A stretch of 64,000 nucleotides of DNA from positions 235,923 through 299,922 of the forward strand of contig QYAI01000121.1 in NCBI GenBank assembly GCA_003988855.1. Direction: 5' to 3'. The position numbers were made by a program, and so were the translations under genes. The number at the start of each line of letters is the position of its first letter. Positions within the stretch are counted from its first letter, which is position 1. This DNA is from Arachnopeziza araneosa (taxonomy: Eukaryota; Ascomycota; Leotiomycetes; Helotiales; Arachnopezizaceae). The notes below the pieces were generated by a model, which worked only from the letters and a program-made list of their open reading frames with translations, made no database searches and had not been told where the DNA came from. Shown in pieces: positions 11,742-21,615 of this stretch.

Positions 11742-13064
11742 CGTGAGGCTGATCTCAATTCGACTTGGGGACTATTATTACTGCAGGCAGCAACTATTGT
11801 GAGCCGCAGGTAAACGAAGGACTGCGACGCGTAGCGATTGTGGGATTCAGAAATCAGCGAGCGATTGAAGAAAAAAGAGCACCCCAGCATATTGCACGAG
11901 GTGATATTATGTAGTGCAAAGTGCCATCTGAGCCAAGTCTGAGAGCCTGACTATAACGCGACCAATATTATGCACGTCCAACACAGCAGACATGGAAGAG
12001 AGGAAAAGAAATACAGGCCCGGGGGACATCAGCCCAGGACCTGAGAGCTTCCTCTGGCATCGGATCGCTGAGGCCTCACGGGTCTGAAGGTTTTGCTCGT
12101 CCCAGCTTGAGCGCATCCCGACCCACCTCCGTCAACACGCTCACTTGAATCATGGACTGGGAGGTCAGCTTTGCAGCGAGCGTGCAGGGCGCCAGCACAT
12201 TCTAGCGACCTGATGCTACCAGGTCGAGGCCTCTTCCCTGTTGCGATACGAAATCTTGGGGTTTTTGGCTGAATGGAGTGCGGTGCGAGGGAATACCGCG
12301 ATCTGACAGGCACACCCGAAATAGATGTTTCCGTCATTGGACCTGGATCTGCAGGAACCAGGTTTACGAAGATCGTCGACCTGGGAGTTGAGGCGACTAG
12401 AGCTGCTGGTGATACCGCAGCAATTGTCAACGTCAAACGGGTGTGACCAGAGGCTGGTCCTGTCCGCATCGCGCTTCTTGACGGCCACCTTGGTCGCATC
12501 TGAGGCGATGCCGTAGACGAAGACTCGCGCTGCGAAGAAAAACAACACCAGCTGTTCCGATGCATGAATGCACGAAGAAGAAACTTTTCTCTTTCCAGCG
12601 GAGGCTGCTCAGCTCCTGTCTCACTTGACTCTTTCGCCACAGCCGCCTCACTGGTCGGGCCAGCGCCCCGCGTCTCCAAAGGGCCTCATTCTTCTGGTCC
12701 CGACAAACAAGTTGTTTTGCATATGCAGGTTCCGCTTGCGGCATTAACAGCCGTCATATACATTTCGTATTGGGAACTGGCATATCAACATTCAAATTGC
12801 ATGCGGCGTGCAGCTTGCACTCGTCTTCCTTCTGTTTGGTTCAGCCATCTATAAAAATACCACAACGAAGCTTGTTCTCTCCACAAGCAGACATCGTACC
12901 ACCTTCTCGGATCTCTCGGATCTCGCGGCTCTCAGGAAGAGAGGTCTTGGGGATCAATCCTGACATGATGCTGTGGTTGATACGAGATCACGTGTTTATC
13001 GATTCATTCATTGACCTTTCCAGCCTGACTTCTCCTGCAGGCCACATCTCCAACCTCTAGACCG
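11742..13064. other. Intergenic stretch upstream of the chitin deacetylase gene
   Basis: About 1.3 kb separates the start of the deacetylase gene and the 3' end of the transporter gene. Minus-strand frames between 12029 and 12744 overlap in three registers and show no motifs. The stretch presumably holds the deacetylase promoter, but I identify no specific site. Confidence 0.5.
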
Positions 13065-14828
13065 TTAATGTGTCACTCCAAGCTCTTTATTTTCCTTGAC
13101 AAACTTGTAATACCTCGCCTTAGTCATAGTTCTCCAACCCTTTCCCCACTTCACCACCACCAAGAATGTCAGGACCTGCGCCAAACCTGCAAATGCGGCC
13201 AGTATGAAAGCGTTTTGATACCCCATATTTGTGACCCATGGTGTAATTCCGTATCCAATCGCAAAACTCATCGTGTTACGAATAATAATGACCGTCACCA
13301 TGGCCTCGCCACTCAAATCCTTGTACGAGTCAATGCAATAACTGACACTGAGCTGTACACCTATCGAGTTAGAGGCCGCAATAACACCCATTGCAAACAC
13401 AAGGCCAAACCAATGAACATGATGTGCTGCTCCAACTCCCCAGAGAATCAAAGATCCCGGAATCAGAATTAAAGAGGCGGAAAAGAGCCATAGACGATGT
13501 TCAGACTCAAGAACTCCTTTATTTCGCCGAGCAAGCCACAGCACCACTCTATCTCCAATCACACCAGAATAGAAGGACCCCACTGCTACGCCAATGAGGG
13601 GACTAATATACGATAAGCCGACCATAGAGGCCTCGAAGTTGTATGGCGCCCCTCCAAGGATCAATGAAGCTGTGCCATTGAGAACATTGAACCAAACGAG
13701 GTTGCTACCATAAGAGAATCCGGCGTAGACGACAGACGGCAGCGAGAAGAACAATAGTGGTCTTATCATCATCCGAAAGAGGTGGAAATCACGTTTCTTG
13801 TCTAGCAGAGATAGCTTCTGCACGTAGGTCTTGGGTTTGTAGTTGACTAGATCCATTGTGTTATCGTTTCTCGACTCTGGAGTCTCGACAACCTTTTCTG
13901 GATCAATTAAAGATACGAAGGTTGATCCTTTTGGTGTAGTTGTCCCGGGGGTATTGGTAGTACTAGATGTCATTTCTAGTGGAACGCGATCATAGTTGGT
14001 CTCTTCCATGAAGAAGAAGCAGAAGATAAAGCCGATCGCGAGGAAAATAGCACACCAATACATGACCCACTGCCATCCTTGCCCGTCGTTGATGAATCCT
14101 GCGAATACTGGAGCTAGGAAGTTACTGCCTGCCAGCATAAAAGCATACAATCCCATGTACGTTCCCCGCTCATGTGTGAAATAAATGTCTGTGATGGAAA
14201 TTTCACACAGGGACTCGATTGGTGCTCCCACAAATCCTTGGAAGATCTTACTACCTATCCAAGATCCATTCGAGTTTGTATGTGGCACCCATATCATGAT
14301 TCCCTAGTCTATCTCAACATCATCTTTCGCAAAGTCAATAGGCATGGTACTCACCAAGGTGGCAAGCATTGAAAACAAATATACAGGTCTTTTGCCATAT
14401 TGCAAAGCGACCGCTTGCCAGAACAGACAACCCCAACCCTAGCTCACATCAGATCCTCTGCGTTTCAACTGAAGGTTCAGGTTCCTTACAAAAAATAGAA
14501 ACATGTATCCAGTCCCAGCATTCAAATCGGCCAGCGTTAATCCAGTATCATCAGCAATCGGTTCCAATACACTATAGATGGCTGCACTGGCAATCCCGAC
14601 CATCAAAGTGTACATGCTCAGTGAAGCCGTTGACAACAACTTGCGTCGCGGGGACCAGTTCAACGGGTCATCGGGATCGCTCGAAGGCGCAGGAACGAGG
14701 ACAATATCTCGATTCTGTGCTCCTGAGGCATGCTTCCCCCGGATTGTACCCTCAAGATCCACAAGATGGACAGTGCCTGGAATGACAGACTCATCCAAGT
14801 GGCCATGATGATGGGAAGCGACTTCCAT
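13065..14828 (-). CDS. MFS transporter, drug:H+ antiporter type
   Basis: Three exons: 14828-14490, 14438-14355 and 14303-13065, with two 51-nt introns, both in phase 0. They encode 553 residues. The N-terminus is cytosolic and carries DPLNWSPRRKLL, typical of fungal 12-helix major facilitator proteins. Hydrophobic segments follow throughout. The region PIESLCEISITDIYFTHERG with LYAFMLAGSN matches the conserved loop 4/5 area of the DHA1-like group. Such proteins export drugs or metabolites across the plasma membrane using the proton gradient. The substrate cannot be read from sequence. An upstream in-frame Met would require reading through a region with no protein character, so the ATG at 14828 was chosen. 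Confidence 0.92.
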
Positions 14829-15479
14829 GATGTTCGAATACAGAGTAGTCTGATGCACAGAATCCGAAGAAAATAAATAGTTGATACCAACAGTAAATTT
14901 CAAGAAACGAAAGGGCAAAGAGCAGCAAGCAACGGACACAAAACAAAATTCTGTAAGAACCCCATTATTGCCGTCATACGACTCTCGAGGTTACACCTTG
15001 ACGATAAGCAGAGGCAAGGTTGATATCTTGTGATCGCCGCTACCAATACTCCTTCGGGAGAAGTATTCAAGGTAACTTATCTGACATTGTCAGCTCCTTC
15101 ACTCGGCAGTGGGAGAAACTAGGGTCTTGAAAGGTGGGAGATCCAAATCAAATGACGTAGATTAACGGCGTGAAACCGAGTTGGATTCCTGGACATAGTC
15201 GGCTGGATAGCTAGTACTTAAATCGCGTCTCCGTTGTCTTGAAAACCTATGCTCGAAATGATCATAAGTGTTTTTGCACGAAGAGGAAAGGAAAAAGGAT
15301 GATCGAAAAATTGGGACGTAATGTTTCACGTGACAAGGGTAATTGAAGTCTCGCGCCTTCCCTATATTCACATCAGTCAACAACAATTGTTCGGTCAAGC
15401 AATCTTTCTTTACAAGAACATAAAGAGCGGGTATCAACCACAGACTTAGCTAATCAGTTTTGAAAGTCATTCTCTCAAT
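14829..15479. other. Intergenic stretch, no supported gene
   Basis: Upstream region of the transporter gene. The minus-strand frame at 15162-15437 has no recognisable feature. No repeat or RNA gene was seen. Confidence 0.5.
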
Positions 15480-16172
15480 CTCACCTTATCCTCCAAGAGT
15501 CTCTCGCCCTACCTCAAGCTGATGGAACAAATAGCTTTACCAGAGAAGCTATAGAAGTAATTCGTTTCTACCTTGATTTTGAATTACTTCTTTTCCTAAG
15601 CCGAAAGGGCGATGCACTGAAACCAAGAAAGAAATAGTAGAGCGAGCTTGAAAAACTCTTGGAAAAGTCAATAGATGCTTGGAAATGGCTTGCATTCGAA
15701 GCTACCCACTATATCGCGACTCCAACCAGAAATCGAACGAGCTATTGACGCTTCAAAACACTTTCCAAGTATAGCTTACAATTACTATCAGCTTAAAGCG
15801 CCTTTGCACGGTTTCAATACGGCCTCCAATGCTTTTTTCTTAGGGTACCCCAACACGCTTCCGACTTGGATCCTTCACAAACATCGTCATCTTGGCTTCG
15901 ACTGGAATTATCTAGGGCGATACCTAGGATAATATTCTCAGTTCAAGAGATAGTTTACTTTCTCTGAAAACTCCCTTAGATCTCCACATCCCAAACAAAC
16001 CTGCAAGCCTGTACCGAACTTCATTGTTGCCACTTATCAAGGCGGCTTCCAAGAGCTGATCGATATTGAGCTACCTAGTCTACTTCTAGACTTTATAGCC
16101 CGGTACAAACAGACTCGACTTCAACTAACAGCTACGAATGTAAGCTTAGATGAATCAATCCGAGGGTTCTGA
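15480..16172 (+). pseudogene. Decayed plus-strand gene abutting the HET gene
   Basis: Three protein-like blocks follow one another in different frames. The first, near 15480-15745, contains TREAIEVIRFYLDFELLLFL and is interrupted by TAG TAG at about 15631. The second, near 15705-15932, contains IERAIDASKHFPSIAYNYYQ and ends in TAA. The third, near 15990-16172, contains FIVATYQGGFQELIDIELP and ends in TGA. At least one frameshift and several stops separate them, and no splice sites repair the reading. The last block overlaps the 3' end of the minus-strand HET gene by about 50 nt. No family was recognised. I read it as one gene broken by mutation. Confidence 0.45.
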
Positions 16173-18130
16173 GTAGCGCTAGGCGGAAATTGTGTTTCCA
16201 GTTTGGGATTGTCTACCACGCATTCGCCAATCAGAATGCAATGAAGAAAATCTTCCGTCTCCGGTTGCGTATCGTCATCAAAACTACCCCCATTTCCCCA
16301 AACGTTTAGAATACCTAATGCTTGGCAAATCTGGCCTTCAGTTGGCCGAGGTCTTTTGGTCCGGCTTCCATCAAGGGATCGCAACACGTATACGGGACAG
16401 CAATCCTCAGTCACACGTGGAGGCCACCTTAAGATCTTTGGTCTAAAGTGGCTAAAATTCGGAAGCCGTAGAATCAGATCGTTTTCCTGTGCACCGGCAG
16501 GGACGAGAGCCAATCGTCCACTTGCTAAGCGAGCAACCGATCTGCCATCGAAGAAAGCTCTGTTGAAGCCTGGAGAGAAGTACCACGTCAGATGATCGAT
16601 AACTTGATGATGCCGATAGTGAGAATAGTCGGTACTATTTTCAACGTAATTATACGCCTCATTAAAGAACTCTTCAATCGGATCGTTGTATTTGCTCTGC
16701 TTTGGAGGTAAAATCTCATCGTCGTCATCTTTGAGAAGATCCTTCCATGCAGAATAGATAGCTTCGTAGCATTCAGCTTCTTCTTCGGGATGGTCTTCGT
16801 GATGGGTGTCATGGAGATGTTTGAGTGTGGCAGTAATATCTGAGCATAGCTCATGTAGACAAGCCATTCCTGATAAAGGTACACTGCATTTTACAATTGA
16901 ATCTACTACATATCCTAGAATCACTAGGGTACGAGGTTTCTGGACCCAGGTATGATGATTTTCAAAGATATGCTCTTTATAATACTTTGCTAACGATTTA
17001 GAAATTGGCCCTTCCGTATGAAGTGGTATCGCAGCTTTTGGTCTCGTCCAATCAGGTGCCCAGGAGGACAATCCTTCCAGGCGCGTGGGAGATGGGTATA
17101 TATCGACGTCTGATAAGATCCGACAATCTCCATCAGACTTCATTCGGTAGTAAGCAAAGTCCTCATATACTTCAACACATGAGATGGTATAATCAGCGTT
17201 AAAATAAGCCGAACCCTCGTTTGTACAGCTGAGATGAGCAAATATCATATCCCTCGGATCTGCGCATCCAAACTCTCTTCTAGATGGTAGAATTCTCATC
17301 ATTGAAAAGGGAGATGAATCGCACACGCATTGAAATTTTTCGCGAGCCCAGTTCATCTGATCTATGCTTTGATAAATCAAAGCAGGGCTCTTCAGATCAA
17401 GGGGACCAGAATGTACTTTTTCAATAATCGTGTCGTCTAGTTCTGGAGCCAACTGTTTTTTTTTATCATCTAGAAAGTAGTACACGGAATACCAGCTCCA
17501 TCGATAGCGCCCAGACTGGACAAAGGGTTGAGAAGACATGACAAACTCCTGGAAAACCCAGACCCGCTGGAACCAGGCCTGGTTCAAGATGTGCTTCGCT
17601 ATCAGAAGCTGATCTGCCTTCTCGAAACCATTTAGTGATCCGTTTGAGAGACTTAGTAAATTCTCTATCTCGCCATCGAGGGAGCCAAGGTAGATGACGG
17701 TTATCTTCGCCCCGCTATATATATAACCCATCTCAGAGACCTGCTGGGATCTCTCTTCGTCATCACTCTGATTGATGCAGAGAGCGTCAGCCCAGAGTCG
17801 TAGCACTCTCTTCGTGTCCCGCAAATCGCGGAGCGCACAGAACAGATTTGTAGTAACAGTCACTTCTACGTCGTCAACCCAGATGGTCAAGGTCTTCGTG
17901 GGATCTCCCCAGACATACGAAAGTGCGACGTAATGTTCATAAATGTCGTTTCTACACTCGTATAATGTCGTGTGAATAATGCTGCAGCGGATTACAGCGG
18001 TCTCGGACGAGGCAGGTTGGACGAGGAGCAATCTAATGCTGCTATCGTCCGTATTAGCAGGATGCTGGAGTGACTGGTAGTGGTAACCGTTGCTCGCTGT
18101 ACTTCGGAGGGCCTCGGTGGCTGGAATCAT
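16121..18130 (-). CDS. HET-domain protein (heterokaryon incompatibility type)
   Basis: A single-exon frame of 669 residues. The HET domain lies at about residues 67-220 and shows its three signature blocks: YVALSYVWGDP, LRLWADALCINQSDDEERSQQV with MGYIYSGAKITVIYLGS, and the later RVWVFQEFV. HET proteins trigger cell death when genetically different hyphae fuse, and the domain resembles TIR domains in role. The C-terminal part has no recognised partner domain. Length is normal for the family and there is no sign of truncation. The start ATG at 18130 precedes the first conserved block by 66 residues. Which allelic recognition system it belongs to cannot be told. Confidence 0.95.
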   Translation of the reverse strand: MIPATEALRSTASNGYHYQSLQHPANTDDSSIRLLLVQPASSETAVIRCSIIHTTLYECRNDIYEHYVALSYVWGDPTKTLTIWVDDVEVTVTTNLFCALRDLRDTKRVLRLWADALCINQSDDEERSQQVSEMGYIYSGAKITVIYLGSLDGEIENLLSLSNGSLNGFEKADQLLIAKHILNQAWFQRVWVFQEFVMSSQPFVQSGRYRWSWYSVYYFLDDKKKQLAPELDDTIIEKVHSGPLDLKSPALIYQSIDQMNWAREKFQCVCDSSPFSMMRILPSRREFGCADPRDMIFAHLSCTNEGSAYFNADYTISCVEVYEDFAYYRMKSDGDCRILSDVDIYPSPTRLEGLSSWAPDWTRPKAAIPLHTEGPISKSLAKYYKEHIFENHHTWVQKPRTLVILGYVVDSIVKCSVPLSGMACLHELCSDITATLKHLHDTHHEDHPEEEAECYEAIYSAWKDLLKDDDDEILPPKQSKYNDPIEEFFNEAYNYVENSTDYSHYRHHQVIDHLTWYFSPGFNRAFFDGRSVARLASGRLALVPAGAQENDLILRLPNFSHFRPKILRWPPRVTEDCCPVYVLRSLDGSRTKRPRPTEGQICQALGILNVWGNGGSFDDDTQPETEDFLHCILIGECVVDNPKLETQFPPSATQNPRIDSSKLTFVAVS

Positions 18131-19588
18131 AGTTGACGCTCTCTTTACGATCGGAAGATGTCATGCGGCTGCGCTTGACAGGCGTATACTCTCTATCGTA
18201 AGGTGGAGGATAGCTCCGAGGCGGGAGTGGGGTGGAACGGGCGGGACGGGTCGTGGGCACTACTACAGTAGTAGGTACTGCACCTAACTCTAGCGGGATA
18301 TGCTAGCCTAGATAGGGAGGTGAATTAAGTCAGTATACCGATCAACCCTGACGTGAAGAAACCGATTTCTATTCCGCAAGACGGAATCTTTACTCGTTAG
18401 ACGAGCCAAGCTGAGCCAGAGCGAGAGATGGTAGATCTGATCATGGCGGGGTATCCGTCTTTCCGTCCCGCTGTCAGCGTCAGCAAGTGCTCTCCGTTGG
18501 GTAATCCCCATCGGTTGGATCCATCCGCTGGTATCACCTAAGTTTACGACCAAGCAATAAAACCATCTTGAAAGCCCGAGCTGTTCAGTCCGTTTAAATG
18601 TTACGCCGCAGCTTGAATCGCCCCTCTCATATATGTTCAGTTAGGCAGCGAACCTCTTGCTGGCGTTGCGCGCCTCGCTCATACATATGCAACCGGGCCA
18701 CTGACCTCGTGCTGGTGTTTCGCGTCGTTGAATCCTCAAGCCAACACCGCCTTGGCAACATGCCGTCTGCGCTCTTTCTCCCAAGAATTAGAATTGCTGT
18801 GATTATTCTCAACAATCTATCCTCAAGTCTGCTGGAATTGGGAATCTCTAGAATTTATTGCAAGAATAAACTCTACGACTGTCAAGGAGAGGTTCTAGCG
18901 TTGGGACCAGAGCCGCAGCAATTCAGGACCCACGACGAATATGTCGGAAGCCGTGCCAGTAGATTGAGAACCAGGCTTGATAACTCGATAGTTGTCTTCA
19001 GATACGGTTTCTGCGGCGCTGCAAACGAGTGCACGGCATGTCATATTTAGCCAACACCTTTGGCAAATCTGACTGCTGTGCCTTCCGCACTTTCATTCTT
19101 GATTCCCAGACGCTGCTCGGCCACAAAATGTCTCCTACTCGTATGCGCAGGACGGGGAAACTTTACAGTGCGGCAAGTTGCTCCCGTTATACATTTCACC
19201 CGCGCGTTATCAGGTTTACCACAGGTCCATGGAGGATTCCAGCAGGGTCTCTGAGTATAATGCTTTGCAATCCTTTTTCTTTCCCCTCACTGCGCTGCAA
19301 CTTATATGATTGAGCATTTGGCTATTTCCTAGGTGTTAGTTAGGCAATTACTACTGTACAACATGTTTGTTCCTTCTCGAAGTATATCAGATGGTCAGTG
19401 CCTCGTTTCGAATGCAGAACTACTCGCTACTCCTCCAGAGCAGACATTCAAATCGACGAATTACCCATATACGAATCATATCTCTCGACGAAACTTTGGT
19501 TGACAAAGTGCCTCTGTACGTTGACATGTCCGACCTAGTGGCTCGTTATTAACCTTTTCTGACAAGCAACTATTTCTTTTCACCAGCA
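18131..19588. other. Intergenic stretch with a diverged 52-bp direct repeat
   Basis: No supported gene. Two adjacent copies of a sequence starting ctcat (at 18626 and 18678) and running to about 18730 resemble each other clearly but imperfectly. A plus-strand frame covers them (18598-19050) but has no motif. The right part presumably holds the promoter of the secreted protein gene. Confidence 0.4.
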
Positions 19589-20146
19589 ATGTATCTCAAG
19601 GCTATGACCCAAGCTATCGCTTTGATGACGGCCAGCCTTGCATCCGGCATCACGGTCCCCAGCAACCTTCCAGATGGCCAATGGAGAGGTCAAGAACTTC
19701 CTAATGGGACCACCATCACCACCTGTCTCAGCGATCCGTCAATCCCACCCATCATTGAGCACCGCGAAGTGATCTCTCAGCGGACTATGCACGCACAAAC
19801 CCAAAATGGGCAATGCTTGGGATACTTCTTGGACCCGGACGCGGTCGATGGCGCCAGCGATGGTCTCCAACACGAGGTTGCGAACGGCCTGAATTACTGC
19901 ACCAGTGGGGGTAATATCTGGATGGGCGTAATATCAGGTGCTGTCTTGGTGTACTTTTGTGAAGATCACTCCCCGGAGTGCGTGAACCTCACGCCTTCGG
20001 TCATCCAGGCCGGAATGGGTTATATGGACGCTCTTTGCCAGGCGTACGAGGCTGGCTGGGCTTATTTTCCGCGTTCGAGTGGCAGTGACTCGTTTATCAT
20101 GGGCAAATGCTTGAATAACGCGAGCTCGACGATCTGTCAGATTTAG
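19589..20146 (+). CDS. Small secreted cysteine-rich protein, effector-like
   Basis: A single-exon frame of 185 residues. The N-terminus (MYLKAMTQAIALMTASLASG) is a probable signal peptide; a second Met at residue 6 is an alternative start. The predicted mature part has eight cysteines spread evenly (in TTCLSD, GQCLGY, LNYCTSG, YFCED, PECVN, ALCQA, GKCLNN and TICQI), which suggests four disulfides. No catalytic motif or known family was recognised. Size, secretion signal and even cysteine count fit apoplastic effector-like proteins, but that is inference from general features only. It stands alone with large intergenic regions on both sides. Confidence 0.7.
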   Translation: MYLKAMTQAIALMTASLASGITVPSNLPDGQWRGQELPNGTTITTCLSDPSIPPIIEHREVISQRTMHAQTQNGQCLGYFLDPDAVDGASDGLQHEVANGLNYCTSGGNIWMGVISGAVLVYFCEDHSPECVNLTPSVIQAGMGYMDALCQAYEAGWAYFPRSSGSDSFIMGKCLNNASSTICQI

Positions 20147-20371
20147 TAGCTATAGATGGCGATGAATAGATTTCGGGTTTCGTTTATCGAGATCAAATGG
20201 GATGGGGCAGGAGTTGCCCGTCTTGCCGTTCGGCTGTGGACCACTCATGCTGACATGTACAGGCGGGTCACTAAGATTGAGACAAGGGCGAATCGAGAGG
20301 GTTCAAGTGCTGAGATCTGTTGCGCAATCTGCGTAATCTTCTAGCCGTTGTCAGTATATCTTCGGTGTAGA

Positions 20372-20437
20372 ATATATGTATGTATATATAGATGTATATA
20401 TATATGTATATATAGATGTATATATATACATATATAA
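20372..20437. repeat. TA-rich microsatellite
   Basis: Alternating tatata runs broken by tgta and gatg steps, about 65 bp long. Simple sequence, no gene. Confidence 0.85.
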
Positions 20438-21040
20438 TTGATCAGCCGCTCTTCTCCGCTCTTCTCCGCTCTCTTCCCAGGTTTTTCCGTTGGAGAGAAG
20501 CATGATCCGCAACGCCTCCCTTGAGGATGCGATGGTTACGAGTAGTTGGATCCACAGCCCTGTTCCTTTCCATACTCGTAGCGAGAAAAAGCTTGAATCG
20601 GGGCCGCGGAGCCTCCTTCTTCTCTCCCTGGGCAGAGAGCGCATCATGGTCCATCATCGAACCAATGCCTTGGCTGGTGTTCAATGGTGCGAGGCGCAGT
20701 GCATATTGGTGTCGGGACGATGAGTTCAGACGGCCAAGCAACAGCCTTACGAGTATATGGTGCAGACTATTGATTCCAGGCCAGACGTCGTTGGCACCTC
20801 GAGCAGGGGGCGCCCACTCCACCATATGGTGGGGTCAGCCGCACACTGGGAGCCCTTCCCCCGCGCACCACATCCTCTCTTCTCCCCAACACTTCTGAGG
20901 GACCGGTCTCTACCACTTCTCCCTATCGTCGTCGTCTTGTGCTTCCACCGCCGAACCCTCTGTCCGCGAGCCTAAAACGACTTACCGGCGCTAGGTCACC
21001 TCACCGCCGGCAGGTGCTACTGCAGGAACGCGCCTGCCTT

Positions 21041-21042
<2 letters not shown>

Positions 21043-21131
<89 letters not shown>
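21043..21131 (+). repeat. 89-nt poly(C) tract with one T
   Basis: All positions are C except a T at 21083. The complementary strand is poly(G), which can form G-quadruplexes, while the C strand can form i-motifs. Length in the genome is likely unstable and also hard to sequence, so the exact count is uncertain. Confidence 0.85.
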
Positions 21132-21133
<2 letters not shown>

Positions 21134-21555
21134 CCCACCAACACACAAAGGTTCCCCTCTTTCTTCTTTCTCTCTTTTTTTCCCACTTCATCAACACCAC
21201 CATCCCCCCCCCTTCCCACCGACCTCACCTTCGACATCATCTATCGTCGACCATACACGCACTATCCTCATCGCACCATCCTTCGTTCGTGATCTTCGAA
21301 TTTATTTGGGCGACGTTCATTCCGCCTTCCGATCCCAAGATTCCCTCTCGAAAAAGCGCGACCGGTGATCTTCCCCGGCGCGACCTGGCCTCTGCCATCC
21401 CCAATACCAACAACCCAAATCGATGCAAAGAATACCACAACCAATGCACCATACATCGCCTCGCAATCAAGACACACTTTAAACCTCACGCCCACGCTCG
21501 CGGTGCCAGACGATATTCAACCATCGATCTGTGAAGGAAAGAGATTCCACGCCAA

Positions 21556-21581
21556 CCCCCCCCCCCCCCCCCCCCCCCCCC
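21556..21581 (+). repeat. 26-nt poly(C) tract just upstream of the start codon
   Basis: A run of 26 C ends 34 nt before the ATG at 21616 of the C2H2 transcription factor gene. It probably lies in the 5' untranslated leader. Confidence 0.85.
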
Positions 21582-21615
21582 AAAAAACCTGTTGGCCAAC
21601 ACCACATCTTCGACC

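Larger units (their letters stand above)
20147..21615. other. Long upstream region of the C2H2 regulator
   Basis: About 1.5 kb without a supported gene. It holds a TA-rich microsatellite and two poly(C) tracts, listed separately. Frames coding poly-Pro or poly-Gly here are products of the C tract and are not genes. The region is probably promoter and 5' leader of the transcription factor. Confidence 0.55.

Noticed and set aside
12029..12744. Minus-strand frames of up to 216 codons
   Set aside because: Three overlapping registers are open at once in GC-rich DNA, with Arg/Ser/Pro bias and no domain.
21001..21368. Frames coding poly-Pro or poly-Gly
   Set aside because: They are direct translations of the poly(C)/poly(G) tract.
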